The notes beneath the pieces are model-generated. The model made no database searches. It had not been told where the DNA came from and saw only the letters and a list, made by a program, of their open reading frames with translations. This document shows positions 36,311 to 50,600 of a DNA stretch of 64,000 nt, one piece after another. Each line of letters opens with the position of its first letter. Position 1 is the first letter of the stretch. Source of the DNA: Rosellinia necatrix. Taxonomy: Eukaryota; Ascomycota; Sordariomycetes; Xylariales; Xylariaceae. Both the position numbers and the translations under genes were made by a program. The stretch is from contig JAGYVD010000002.1 in assembly GCA_021209875.1 (NCBI GenBank), forward strand, positions 3,286,001 through 3,350,000. The letters run 5' to 3'.

Positions 36311-37220
36311 AAACGTTTATTTTATTTATAAATAAAATAATGAAAATTAAAAAATACAATTAGTTGATAAAATAAAAAAAGTTAAAAATATATAACTAAA
36401 TATAATTAAATAAATTTTTAAATAAAACTAATTAAATAAAATAAAAATATTACTAAGTTTATAAATAAACGTTTTTTTTTTAGCTGTTATAAATTTTTTT
36501 AAATAAATATAATAATATTATCTAAATTTATTTTAAATTTAAAATATTAATAATTTATTAATGCCTTGTTTCTAATAAATAATAATATTGTTAAGTTTAA
36601 ATAAAAACATGCTAGTTTATTGCAAGCTTTCTAGCTTTTATTATTAAACGTATATAATAAAAATAAATTTTTAATAAGTTTTTTAAATTTAATATTAATT
36701 TATTATAAATTAAAAGCTTGTTATAATAATTAAACATTAAATTTATTATATTTATTATATATTTTATATTGTTAAAATTAATAATTATAATTTAAAATAA
36801 ATTTAATGTGCATTAAAATAAAATATAAACGTTTTTTATATAAATAATATTACTATATAAACTTTTAAATATATATATTATATATAAACTTAATAAAAAA
36901 CTTCTTAAAAAATATTTTAATATAAATTATTAAAACTAAGATATAATAAATTTAATATTAATTTGCTGCTAAATTAATGTAAATAATATAAAATTTAAAA
37001 ATAATAAAATTTATTTACATAAGCTTGAGCGGCTGTTTATGATAATTATATTATATTAAATATTTATAAAACGTTTTAAAACATTAAAAATAAAAATTTG
37101 CAGCAAATTTATAACAAATTTAATGTTAATTGTAAAGTTTTATTATATAAAGCTATTAATAAAGTTTAAAATTAAAGTTTAAAACAAAAATGTATTAAAA
37201 AGCTGCTGCAGTAAAAGCTT

Positions 37221-37221
<1 letters not shown>

Positions 37222-37251
<30 letters not shown>
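37222..37251 (+). repeat. (TAA)10 microsatellite
   Basis: Ten uninterrupted TAA units, followed by further imperfect AATAAT sequence. A simple repeat in AT-rich DNA with no functional sign. Confidence 0.85.
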
Positions 37252-37254
<3 letters not shown>

Positions 37255-40200
37255 TATAAATAATAATAAAAATAATAAAAGTTATTGCAAAAAATATAAA
37301 TTTATTTAATAAAAGTTTTTTTAAATATTTTAATACAAAAGCTGCTAATAAAAAATTAGCTATTAATTAAGCTTAAGCTATATATAATGTAAATATTAAA
37401 TAAAAATATATAATATAAAATGTTTTTAAATAATTTAATTATTCTATATTTTGCTGCAAATTTAATATAAATTTCATGTATAATAATATATATTTATTTT
37501 TATTTTGTAGACAAGAGCAAATTCATTTTAAATTTATTATATAATCAATTAAATATACTGTTATTAAATTTTGTTAAAATTAAAACAAATTTACAATAAA
37601 TTTAATGTTTATTTTAAATATGTTTATTTATTTATTAATAAAAATAAATTTAATATAAATTTAATATTAAATAAGCTTTTAAAACGGAATAATAAATACA
37701 TTTAAAGTTTAGTTTTTATTAATTATTTAAGTTCGTATAATAAATATAGCTAAAGTTTAGTTTTTGTTAGTTTTTATAAAATAAAATAATTGCAGCTTAT
37801 ATTAAATATAAAATATTTATCAGCTTTTAACATTTTAGCTAAAAACGTTTTATAATAACGTTTTATTATATTTAATATTTAATAGTTTAAAACTTTTATA
37901 TTATTTTTATTTATATTTACGTTATATATATATTAAACAGCGTTTTATTTAAAAGTATAACTTAAATGTAGATAATAATTTATTTTTAAATATAATAAAT
38001 AATTTTATAAATTTAAAATGTTTTACTTGTTAAAAAAACGTTATATATAAAATAAAAAAATAATAATCAATCGTGCAGACATATTAAAATAATATTTTAT
38101 TAGAAAAAGTTTACCATATAAATAATTAAATATAATAAGCTGTTTATAACGTTTATTATTATATTTATGTTAAAACGTTTTTGTTTGTTTTTATTTTGTA
38201 TAATAATATTTAAAAATAGTTTTGTTTATTAAAAATTAAATTAAGAACTTTAATAAGTTTAAAGCAGCTTATTTATAAAGCCTTTTATAAATTAGATTTA
38301 TTATATATAATTTTATTTAACTATAAAAAGCTATGCTAAACTATTATAAACGCTGCGTTAATTATTAGTTTATTATATAAATTTTTATTTTTATAGTTTT
38401 ATATAATCTTAGTTTAATTAAAAATTGTTTTGAAATTAAACTTTTAATAAAGTTGTTTTATTTATAAAAAAACAATATGCGGTTTTTTAAATTAAACGTT
38501 TAATATATAAATATTTAAAAACTTGCGGGTTTAAAAATAAGTTAATATAAACTAAACGTAATATAAATATATATTTATTTAAAATTAAGCTTTAAATGAG
38601 CTGCTATAAAAAGCTAAATATATAGTTATATATATATAAAAGAAAGATTTATCCTAATATAAGCCAAGCTGGCCTGTTTTAGCAAAAATATTAGTTTTTA
38701 TATAAATTTATTATTATATTATATATTTTTAAATTAAATTTATTAAGCTTATATATAATAAATAAACCTAATTACTTTTAAAGGAAAATAAATTATTATT
38801 TTAAGTTTTATTTAAAAATATAACGTTAAGTTGTTTTTAAGAAAAACTATTAATTAAAATATAAATTAATAATTATTATAAATTTAATTTAAAATAAAGT
38901 ATTAGTAAAACTAATATTTTATAATATAATTTATTTAATTTAAAAAGGATATTATTTTATATAGCTAAAATAAATATTTTATAACATAAATATAATAATA
39001 AAAAGTCTTTTATAAATATATTAATTAAACCAGCTGATATAATTATATTATTTATATAAATATCTATAATATTAAACGTTTAATATATATATTAATATTA
39101 AAATATAATTTAAATAGCTATAATTTTAACAATATTAATGTTTTATAATATTTTTTTTAAAACGTAAATAATTATAAGTTAAGTTTTTAAACATAAATAA
39201 CATTATATATTAGTTATAAATATTTATTTTGTTTTAAACTAGAATTTAATAAGCTTTATTTTTAAAACGGTTATAAATAAATAATAAATTAAATAATTAT
39301 TTATATTTAATATAAAGATTTTATTAAAGTTTTTAAAATATTAAACAATTAAATAAAATTTTATATTATATCTTAAAATAGTAATTAAAATAATTATGAA
39401 CTAAATTTAAATAATAATATTTATATATTATAAAAAAGCTCTGTTAATATAAATAATTATAATATAAAAGCTTAAATAGCCTGCAACTCTTTTAGTTTTT
39501 TTTAAAATATTTACGGTTTTAATATTATTTTAAATATAATTTTATTTGTTTTTATTTTGTTTTATTATTAAGTTATGCTTATATTAAAAATATATTAATT
39601 TTAATCCTAAAACTTTTATATAAATATTTTTATAGTTTTTATTATAGTTTACTATGAAGTTTAATATATTTAAAAATAATTATATTTTTAATAAAGATTA
39701 AATATTTTTGGAATATATAACGCAGATATTATAAAAATAAAATTATTTAAATAATATATTATTAACATAAACAAAAAAACATTTAAAATTCCCTGCAGAT
39801 TTTTAAAAATAAATTAAAAATAAAAAAACTATACATAAGTTAAAAAAAATAATTTTATGAAAAAACTTTAATTTTTATTTAAATTTAAATATTATTTCTT
39901 ATAAAAACAAGTTTTTAATTTTTTTAATAAAATATATAGTTAAACTTATAATTTAAACAAAATTAAACATTTATTAGTTTATTAAATATTTAAGCGCTGC
40001 TATTTTAAGTTAGATTTAGTTATTAATTCAGCTGCTTTTAAAAAAAAATAAATAATATATTTAACGTTATTTTTTAAAAGGTTTTAAAACTAAGCTTAAA
40101 AAAAAGCAAACTAGGCCTGCAGGGCTATTTTATTTAATCATCTGATTTTATATTAAATTTATTTTATTTTATTATTTAATTATTAAAAGTTATTATTAGT

Positions 40201-41494
40201 TTATTTTAAATAGTTTAAACAGTTTAAATTAAAATACCTTTTAAAGTTTAAATATATTTTATTATATAAAATATAAGTTAATAGTTTTTTAAATTATTTA
40301 AAGAGTTTTATAATATATTTTATTTAAATTTAAATTAAGAAAAAATTAAAAACTATAAATAAAAAATTTATTGTGTTAAAACTTTAAATTTTAATATTAT
40401 ATTTGCTACAGGTTTAAATAATAGCTTTAAAACAAGTATTATTATTTAAATAATTAATAATATTTTAAATTATTTTTAAAATAAATATAAATTAAGTTTT
40501 AATTAAATTAAAAGCTATAATAAAATTATAAAATAGTTAATTTATTTTAAGCTTTTTTTAATACAGCTTAGTTTTTATATATATTTTATAGCAGCAGCAT
40601 ATATGCTTATAGCAGCATAAAATTAAGCCAGCATTAATATAATTATAATTATTTTGTGTATTATAAAGTTTATTTCTTTAATAAAATATATTTAAATATA
40701 AATTGCTTTTAATTTAGTTTATTATTAAATTAACGTTGTTTATTACTTTTAATACTATAACTAAAAAATAATTAAACTTTTATTTTTAATTTTGTTTTAT
40801 TATAAAGCAGCTATATATAAAATTATTAAATAATATTTTATATAAACTGCTGCAAAAAAATTACTATTTTTAATCTATATATTAAATTTAGCTTATATAT
40901 TATCTAAGCAAAATTATTTATAGCTAAAACTATATATAATTATAATTTAAATAATTATATATAAATTATTATAAAATTAAAAACTTTATATTTAAACAAA
41001 AATATTATTTTTATATATTTTTATTTAAAAAGACTATTTATATTATCATATTTTTTTTAATTTATATATAAAACTATAGCTATATTTATAACAAATATGT
41101 TTTTTATTTATAATTTAATTAAGATTTATTAGTTTTAAATTGCGGCAAAATATTATTATAATCTGTTTTTAATTAATTTTAAAAAAACTAGCCTGCGGTT
41201 AATTAAATTATAAAAAATAATTTATATATTTTACCAGCTTTAAAATTTAAGTTTAAGCTTTTTAAACAAATTAAACTTAACTTAATTTTATATTTAAATT
41301 AGCTTCACTAAATTTTATTTTTTTTTTTACGTTTAAAACGCTATAAATAAAAACATAGCTTATATTAAACAATCTTTTTTTTCAAAAATAAAAAAATGTT
41401 TATTATATGAGCTTTAGCTTGTTTTTTTCAAAAAAAATTATATGTTTAATTTAATGTAAATATAAATTAATAATAACCTAAAAATTATAATATT

Positions 41495-41807
41495 TGTTGA
41501 ATGGGCTTCATACATGCGATGAACATACTGTTCACGCGTGAAACAGAATATAACTTCTTGTTATATAATGTTTATTATGCTTAATTATTCTATTTAAATA
41601 ACTATTATGTGTAGCATTATTTTAAGTTTTATATAAGAATTCTGCTAATATACAACTTATTAAAATAACAGCGATAACACAGCTTGTTTTACATATAAAG
41701 CATACACGCTGTATATATATATGTAATATATACGCCATATGTTTATATAAAGCATATGCACATACAACAGCTGTAAGTAACTGTAACTAATTGCCATAGT
41801 TCTAAGA
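41495..41807 (-). mobile_element. Solo LTR of the copia-type family
   Basis: Read on the minus strand it matches the LTRs at 47,346 and 53,579. The conserved block is ATTCTGTTTCACGCGTGAAC, and the end GAAGCCCATTCAACA supplies the family's CAACA terminus. A perfect 5-base duplication, ATATT, lies at 41490-41494 and 41808-41812, as expected for an LTR retrotransposon. There is no internal region next to it, so it arose by recombination between LTRs. It keeps many CA and TG dinucleotides and is much less RIP-damaged than the full-length copy. The distal terminus (TCTTAG rather than TGTTGG) is atypical, so that edge is less sure. Confidence 0.75.
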
Positions 41808-42295
41808 ATATTATTTATATTATTAAAAAAATTTAATTTATATAGTTATTAAAAATAAAGCTTTAGCTTATATATTTTTTATTATATTATTAGCTTTAAA
41901 ACAAAAAGTCTTATTATAAATATAATATTATTACAGCTTTTAAGCGTTTTTTTAACATTAAAATATTTAATTTGTTGTTTTTTTTTTTGTTTTAATAAAA
42001 TAAATTCAAAGCTATTTTCAGCCTAATATACTTAAGAGTTAGGGTTATAAAAAAGGGAAGTTGGGTGGTGGAGCCCTAACCCTAGTAAAACCTAATCATT
42101 AAAAGTTTTGCCGACGGAATAATTAAAAATTTAAACGCTGTATAAAATAAAAGCGCTTTTTAATTTGCCAAAGCTTTAGTTTGTTTTTAGCTACTTTTAG
42201 CTTTTATAATAAAAGCTATATTAAAATCGGTTAATAAAAAATATTTAAAAAAACAGTCCTAATGCTTTCAAAATAAATTAAATAATTTATAAATT
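41808..42295. other. AT-rich stretch with inverted TTAGGG-like motifs
   Basis: GAGTTAGGGTTA (42036-42047) and CCCTAACCCTAG (42074-42085) face each other around a GC-rich spacer (AAAGGGAAGTTGGGTGGTGG). The arms are about ten bases, so this is a hairpin with two telomere-like units and not a telomere tract. The rest of the stretch is RIP-eroded, and its right end (42,220-42,295) resembles the left flank of family C copy 1. Confidence 0.45.
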
Positions 42296-42544
42296 GTTGC
42301 ACTAGTTATAAATAAAAAAGTTAACGCTCTAGCAATAAATAACATATTATATAAAAATCTATGAATAAAAAAGAAAAAAGTAAATAAGAGGAATTAGCCT
42401 ATTAAAATTCTGGCTAAATACAGATGTATGTGAGGTAGGTCCAGTCTGCGCGCTACAGCTAGCCTATGCGCACTAGTTGGCAACAGGTGTACAGATGTCC
42501 TGTGCTTGCCACGCATGCTATAAGAAGGACCAGTCATCTGTAAC
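42296..42544 (+). mobile_element. Family C element, copy 3 (249 bp)
   Basis: It starts GTTGCACTAGTTATAAATAA and ends GGACCAGTCATCTGTAAC. It shares TCCAGTCTGCGCGCTACAGC and TTGGCAACAGGTGTACAGAT with copies 1 and 2. Its 16 left-flank bases are almost identical to those of copy 1, so copies 1 and 3 may lie in two copies of a larger host repeat. Confidence 0.7.
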
Positions 42545-45500
42545 TATACTTATATATTTAAAATCATTATTTTTAGTTTTTGTAAATATTTATTTTTAAT
42601 ATATGATAATATTGTTTTAAAGTTTTTTTTTAGCGAGCTATTTATTTATATATATAATATTTTGCGCAGATTATAATAATAAAATATAATATATGAATAA
42701 ATTAAGTTGTAAAAAGTTTTAAAAAATTTTATTTTAGCTTTAATTAGTTTAAAATATATAAACTAATAATATATTTAATACTTGTTATAATTATGATTTT
42801 TATATTGTTTTATTTAATATTTTTATAAAAGTTTTGCAACTTTAGCATACTATAATAATAATATATAAAAAATCCTGTATTTTTTAAATATTATTTTAAA
42901 GCTTTTAACTAGTTAAAAAATTCAAAGTTTTTAAATGCTGCAAGTTGTTTTTTTATTATTAATAAATTTAAAACTTTTATTTAAAAGTTTAATAGTTTAA
43001 TAAAACAATCTATAATAAAGGTTTTTTTAGCTATAAAAAATCTTTTTGTTATAAAACAGTATAAAAATATTACATAAATAAATTAAATAATCTGTGTTAA
43101 TGGTTAAAAAAAAATAATATTATTATTAATAAAAGCTTTATAATAATATTTATAAAAATAAAATAATTTATTTATAAAACGTTAAATATATATAAGCATG
43201 TTATAAAATTTTATTAAAATTATTACTAATTGTTTTAGTTTTTATAAATTTATTATTATAACTTAGTTTTAATAATCGGGGTAAACTATAAATTAATAAA
43301 AAAAAACAGTTGTGTTTATAATAGTTAAATAATCTTTTCTTTTTAATTAAAGCAATAATTATAAATTATAACAGCAATAAATAATTATTTGAAACAGCTA
43401 TTTTATTTAAAACTTATAAATTAACTATTAAATCTTAATACGGTTTTTTTTTATATATAAGCTATATAATAAAAATCAGGTATATAAATAAAAAAAAGTT
43501 GTCGGTTTATTTTATTTTATTTTTTTTATAAACTTTATAAAACATTATATTAATTATTTTTTTATTGTATGCATTAAAAAATATAAATAAAAATTTAGTT
43601 GGATCTATTATTAATTATTATTTAAAACATTTTTTTTTTGTTATATAATAATATTTCAGTTTTGTTAAATATTAAATATTTTTTTGCAACAATTTAAAAA
43701 TTTCTAGTGTTATAACATTCTTTTTTTATATAAATAAATTATTTCTTTAAAGCTTTAATGTTGATTTTTTATTGAGTGTTTTTATATTTAATATTAACAG
43801 GATTTTTTAAATTTTAAGATTTAGCGGTTTATTAAATTATTTGCTTGTTTTTGCTATAAGCGCTTTTATCGTATAAATCGCGTTAATTACGTCTGTTATA
43901 CTAGTCGCGTTAATTACCTTAAAAACTTTGTCGCAAAAAAAGCCCGCTAAAAAAACACTATATTATTTTAACGGGTTAATTATTTTAATAATTACGCTAG
44001 TTTTTATAGCAGTTAAGGCCAGCTTTTAAAATATATCCCGTTTTTAATAAATGTTAAAAATAAAGCTATAATAATAAAAGTTATTAATATAAAATTTACT
44101 AATAAATATGAGTTTAATTATTTAAACTTATTAAAAATATATATTTTGTTTTTTAATACAAAGATTTTAAAATTAATAGCTAATAAAATATGTAAAAACA
44201 TATTAAATAACAAGCCGGTATTAATTAGTAATATATTAATTATATTTATAGTTTTAACTGCTGTTCAGCCTGCAGTTATTATTACAGGTTTTAAAAAACA
44301 TTTTATATATTTTTATTATTTAAACTTTAATATAATTGTTTTTAAATTATATTTATTTAAATATTTTTAAAATAGTTTAAGTTTTAAAAACAGATGAATA
44401 ATTATAACCTTTAAAAAATTAAATATTGTATTAAAACTATTATATTATTTTCTTATAATAGTTTAAATATAAAGTTTTTATTTTTAAATAAAAGTTTATA
44501 TTTAGCTAGTAGTATTATTAATATTTTAAGCATTACAAGAAGTTTTTATATTAAAATTATTTTATAAACATATAAGTTTGTTTTAAAAATATTTAAAAAA
44601 TATTTTGAAATTTTTAATCTCAGCAAAAATAATTATATTTAAACTATAATTAATTAATATTTTATAAATATTTAAAAGTTGGTTTTTAATAACATTTTAA
44701 TGTTGTTTTTCTTTATAACTTAACTTATATTTATAAATTCTAGCCATTAAAAAATTTATAATTATTATTATTTAATATATAAACATTTAATATAGCTTTT
44801 GGTTATATTTAATCTAATTATTTTTATTTTTTAAATCTGGCTTATTCATTTTTAAAAATATTTTTAAATTTATTTAATAATAGTTTTATTATTATTAGAT
44901 GAATACAAGGTATATTTAAATTAATAATAATATTTTCCCTATTTATAAATTTTTAATATTAATTTTAATATATAAAACATTATTTTTTTTTTGTTTTTTA
45001 AAATTATATAATTTATTAAATATTTTTAAAACTGTTAATATAACCAATTTATTTTTTAATTAAACGTTATAATTTTTCCAGCTATTATATTTTCAATTAG
45101 TGTTGCTAAAAAAACAATTTTTATATAAGTTTTAATATAATATTACAATAATTATATTTATATAAATATTAAAACAATATATTATATAATCTCAACAATA
45201 TATTATTATACTTATAAATATGTTTAGTAAAAATAATATGTTTTAAATATGTTTAATTAAATATTTAATATAATATATAATATATCAACTTTAATTACAC
45301 GCTAAATTAAACATTTAATTATAATATTTATATAATTAGCCATAATTAATTATAATAAACGTTTTATTATTTTTTGATTTAGGCTTAAAGAAAATATAAA
45401 ATAATATTACGTTTAATATTAATGCATTTAATTTAGCTATATTAACCCGGTTTTTTAATAGCGATTGTATTTATTTCTCTGTTTATTTCAGCTTTTTTTT

Positions 45501-47345
45501 TTTTTTTCTTTTTTTTTTATTTAAGCTTATGGATTTTATTTTTATTTTTATTATTACTTTTTTTTTTTTTAATTTACGTTTTTTAACGCATATTTTTTAA
45601 TTATAAAACTTTTTATTATAGTTTTATGGGCTTTTTAACTTATAAATATTATTTTTTCCTGCTGCTATTAAAAAGCTTTATTTTAACAACTTAAGTTATA
45701 TATTTAACCAAAGTATTTGTTATATTAAATATTAAAAATATTACTTAATTTTAAAATTTATGCTAGTTTATATTATAAATATAATATTCTGCTAATTTTT
45801 ATTATTAACGTTTAAAATATTTTTATCTTAAACATATTTTAGTTTTTTTATATAAACTTAGTAAAAGCAGTATTTTATTATATAATATTTTTAACAATAA
45901 TTAATTTAAATAAAACATTTTGTTGCTACAGCAGGTTATATATTAAATTAAACAGTTATTTTATTTTAAATACCGTTTAATTTTTAAGTTTTAAATTTAC
46001 ATTATTTTTCAAGAATTAGCTTATTATTTTATTTTAAAACTACTAGTTTTTTAATAATATTTAAAACATTATTAAAAATTTTAAATATTTTGTTCGGCTA
46101 TTTTAAAATTTTAAAAATAAATTAACTTTTTTCGCAAAACAGAAAATATTAATAAAAATAAACTTATTTTTATTAGCGATTATTTATATCTTGTTTTTAT
46201 ATCTTTTATTGAGATTAAACTCGCTACTATTAGCCCGTTTTATATAATTATTATATAATAAAAAATAAAACTATTAAATATTGAGTACTTTTTTTTAATT
46301 ATTTTTTGTTTATATTTATAGTTATTTTTGCTACTTTAACCATTTTAATTACGAAGTTGTTTTAAAAGTCTTTTATATTTTTATTATTATTATTTAAATC
46401 TAAGCTATTTAAATTGCTAGAATTATTTTTTATTAAAGGTAGTTTTAACAGGTTTTTATTATTTATTAAATATTATTGTTTTAAAAATATTACAATAAAA
46501 ATATTATAAATATATTATGTTTAAACTAATATAAAATAAATAGTTTTATATGTTGTTATATAGTTTTAATAAACAAAGTTTTTATTAATAAATATATAGC
46601 TTATATTTTAAGATAAACTATTAAAATAATAAGTACTAATATTATTAAAACTTATATTAGTTTTATTGAAAATATTAAAATAAACGATTTAAATAACAGT
46701 TTTAATACTAGTATAGCTTCGGTCAGGTATTAATAACTAAAGTATTAAAATTAAACAGGCGATGCTGCTGTATATCTAGCTATATTTAATCTAGCTTTAA
46801 ATAACTAATCAGTAGCGCGATAAAATATTTTAAAAGCTAAAGTTTTTATATCTGCCGGTATTTTAGCGTTATTTAGTTATTATATTTCTTAATCAACTAT
46901 TTTTGCTGTTTTAATATTTTCGGCATGTTTTTTTTGTTTTAATTATATTATTTTTTGATTTATTATAATAATTCTTTAAAAAGTTTATAGCTAAAATAAA
47001 TACTTTAAAAGGTTGCTTTTTTAGTTTAAATTTTAATTTTTAATACTATAATTTAAATTATTACTACTATAATAATTTATTTGTATTTTTAGCTGTATAA
47101 TTTTTAAAAGTATTTGTTTTTTTAAAAAGAATTTAAAAACTGTGGTAATTATTAAATATTGCTTTTTTTAGCGTTAAATTAAGCCATAATTTTAACGTTT
47201 TTGTTGAATCTTTTGTTAACTTTATATTATTTTTTAAACAAGTTTAAAATTTAAGCTTTTGATTTTTTATTATTGCTTAATTTAAACTTATTATTAAACT
47301 TATTTTAAACTATCTTTTTTTTTTTAATATAAAGTAATTAATATA
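42545..47345. repeat. RIP-eroded AT-rich block
   Basis: No gene is supported. Short CG-containing stretches (43,858-44,060) survive, and on the minus strand one frame there has mostly RIP-type stops (readable piece GLFLRQSF), so an old coding region is possible but unidentifiable. An ATG-started open frame of 74 codons at 44,146-44,370 has the isoleucine/leucine/lysine/phenylalanine bias of chance AT-rich reading. Confidence 0.5.
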
Positions 47346-47628
47346 TGTTGGAATTGTTGCAATTAGTTGCAGACTATAGCTGTTATAAATCATGTTTAGT
47401 TTTTATATAAAAGCGTGTAGATACTCCGCAAAAATAAAATTCATGTTATTTTATTTTTTAGCTAGCTTATATACTAGCAGAATTTTTATATTTACATGTA
47501 AAAGTCCTGCGGCGCATAAAAGCTTTTATATACAATAATTAAATATAACAAACATTATTTAATAAAAACCTGTATTTTATTTTACATATAAATAATAGAT
47601 ATATTATATATATAAAGCTTATTTAATA
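47346..47628 (+). repeat. 5' LTR of the copia-type element (283 bp)
   Basis: It matches the 3' LTR at 53,579-53,861 base for base in length. Shared blocks include GCAAAAATAAAAT, TTAGCTAGCTTATATA and TGTAAAAGTCCTG. Differences are nearly all C/T or G/A. Its right third (from 47,550) is heavily eroded compared with the 3' LTR. Confidence 0.75.
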
Positions 47629-50600
47629 TTAATTAATAGTTGCAGAACATAACTATAAATTAATAAAAATAAAAATAAAACATGCTTAAATTTTAATAAA
47701 TTTATATAAATTTTTATATTATATTTTAAAATTTTTCTTTTCTATAAACACACTATTTTTTATATAATAAAAGCTTAAACAAAAATTAATAATAAATATT
47801 TACATTTTTATATACGTTATTATATTTTAAAGTTATAAGATAAAAATTAAAGGTTAAAAGAGATAATATATAATTATATAAAATTATTTGTTACATAAAA
47901 ATTAAATAATATATAAATAAAGTTTTAAAACCTGTTTATTTATTTATTATTAAAACTTATTTAGTTATTTTTAAAGTATGTGTATAGTAGCTCTAAAATA
48001 CTTATATAATAAAAAAGGATTTTTATAATATATAATAATAATAAATAATATAATAAAATGGTAATAAACCAGAGAATTAATAAACATATTATATAAAACA
48101 CCGTTAAAACATAATATATAAAATAAAAGCTCAACATTAAAACGGAAACTTTAATTATATTTAATATATAAAAAGCCTGCTATATTTTAAAATATAAATA
48201 TTTAAATATAACCGGCTTGCTATTATAAAAGTTGTAGATTAAAAGTTTTAAACGATAAACATATAAAATATAAAATTAATTTCATAAGCTGGTTTAATAA
48301 AAGCTGCTGTATATATTAAATAAAAAAAACATATAATTTCAAAGCAACAACAGTTTTATATAAATAGTTAAGCTTATATAAATTATATAAAAATAATATA
48401 TATCATATAAACTAAAACCTTTTTATTTATATTTATATTAATATTTATATAAATATTTAATATATTTATTTTAAAATAAAAGCGTTATATAAATATAAAT
48501 AATATAAGCATTTTATAGTTTAAAATATTATTTAATGCGATATAACTAAAACTAATATTTAACGCATGTTTTTAAACTTTAAAAAAAAAACTATTAACTT
48601 ATTTATATAATTAATAATAAAGAATAAAAATATTTTTAATTTAATAAACAGGTGTATAATAGTTATAAAATATAAATTAAAGTTTTAAATAGTTTATATA
48701 TACTTTGTTTTATATTATTTTTAAAACTTTTAAATAACTACAGTATATATATATAACGCCTGACTTAATTATAATAAATAGGTTTTTTAACTTATTTTTT
48801 TTTTAGAACATATAAGCTAAAAATATACTTTTAAATAAATCTATTATTTTTCAGAAAATATAAAAAAAAAAAAAACTATTTAAACAAGATATATAATTTA
48901 TTATATAATAAAATATAATTGTTTATTAGTTTATATTAACAACTTAAAATAATAAAAATTAATATTATATTATATTTCTGATTATATTAAAAAGTCCGGC
49001 TGAAAATCTGTATATATGTAATATTAAAATAAATAAAACTTGAAGCAAAATTTATTGATTAATAAATATTTATTTTAATATAAATATAAATTATTGTTAA
49101 TATTAAGCCGATTAAACTAAGATTATGTTCATATAAATAAAATAAAACAATTTTAAATTAGCAGCATATAAAGCTTTAAATCTAATAATTATAAAGCTAG
49201 CAAAAATATAATAAGCTTTAAAAACATGCTATTAAAACAAGATCTAATAGAATATAATGATTATATAAGCATGCTAAAACAAATTTAAACTTGTAATACA
49301 TTTTATATAAGAAATAAACAATGTTTATTTTATTAACTTAAAATAGAACTAAAGGAATTATATAAAAACATTTGATTTAAAAATATATATAAACTTTTAA
49401 GTTAGTTTAACATATAATAGAACTTTTTATAGCTTAAAAAATAATTTAATTATCATATTTATGAAAATTAAAAATGTTTTATATATAAAAAAATAAACTG
49501 CTAGTTAATAAACTATATATTTAAAAAAAAAGACTGTATAAAAGCATATATTTTAATTTGTATAAAATAATTTTTAATTATTTTTTATTATTAAACAACT
49601 GTTTACCATATTTTATAAAATATAAAAAAATAATATTTTAATAATAATATATAATAACTATGTTTTTAAAAAATAACATATAATATAATAAAAACTATAT
49701 ATATTAATATTATAATATTATATAATAAAAAATATTACTTATATCTATAATATATAATTAAAAAATATATATAAGCTAGCTATATAACTAATATTCTTAT
49801 TGCATTAGTATATATATTAAAAATACTAATATGCTAACTAAAATATTAATCAATACATATTATATAATAAAGAATTATATATTATATTAATAATTAATAT
49901 TTTATATTAAATTTTATTTATGTTAAACCGCTATATAAACGTTTTAAATATTTTTATATAAAAAGTTATATAAGCTGTAAAATTATATAAAATATAATAT
50001 AAACTATTTAATTTTAAAAAATCCAGAAGTTCTGTTATTACTATTAATTATATAATTAAATTTTAAAACAGTTTAAATTTTTAATTAAAAACAACTATAA
50101 TTTTAATTATAAAATTATAATTAATATTATATAAATAAAAAGCAAACATATATTTTATATTATTAATACTATAATATTATTTCAAGTTATAACATTCTTA
50201 TAATTTATATTTATATATAATATTTAAAAACATTATATAAATACTAAATTAATATATTTTAAAAGTTTTTAATTATATTATATATAATTTAAACATAAAC
50301 GTTTTGTTGTAAAAGTTTTTAAACAAAGCAAAAATAATTAATATATAATATCGCGTAACATTTATTAAAACTAATTAAATAATAAATAAAATTAAATAAA
50401 AATATAAACTATTTTATTATATTTGTAATACATTCAAAAAAAAAATTAAATATTATATAAAACCAGAATTAATTTTATTAATAATAATTAAAGCTTTAAA
50501 TAATCTTATAAGCTTAAATAAACATATACTTCTTTTATTAGTTTTTATAATATATTTTAAAATGAACTGAAACTTCTATTTTTTATATATTATATAAAAA

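Larger units (their letters stand above)
30930..41494. repeat. Long RIP-eroded block; repeat H copy 2 at about 31,500-34,900
   Basis: Repeat H copy 2 aligns with 7,100-10,700 and lacks the family B insertion. The remainder is heavily eroded. Local features are a tandem duplication near 35,800-36,310 and a (TAA)n run at 37,222-37,251 (separate entries). Isolated GC remnants near 35,120, 35,800 and 40,110 have no readable coding. No gene is supported in 10.5 kb. Confidence 0.6.

Noticed and set aside
44146..44370. 74-codon open frame starting with ATG
   Set aside because: Its composition (I, L, K, N, F) is that of random AT-rich sequence and it sits in RIP-eroded DNA.
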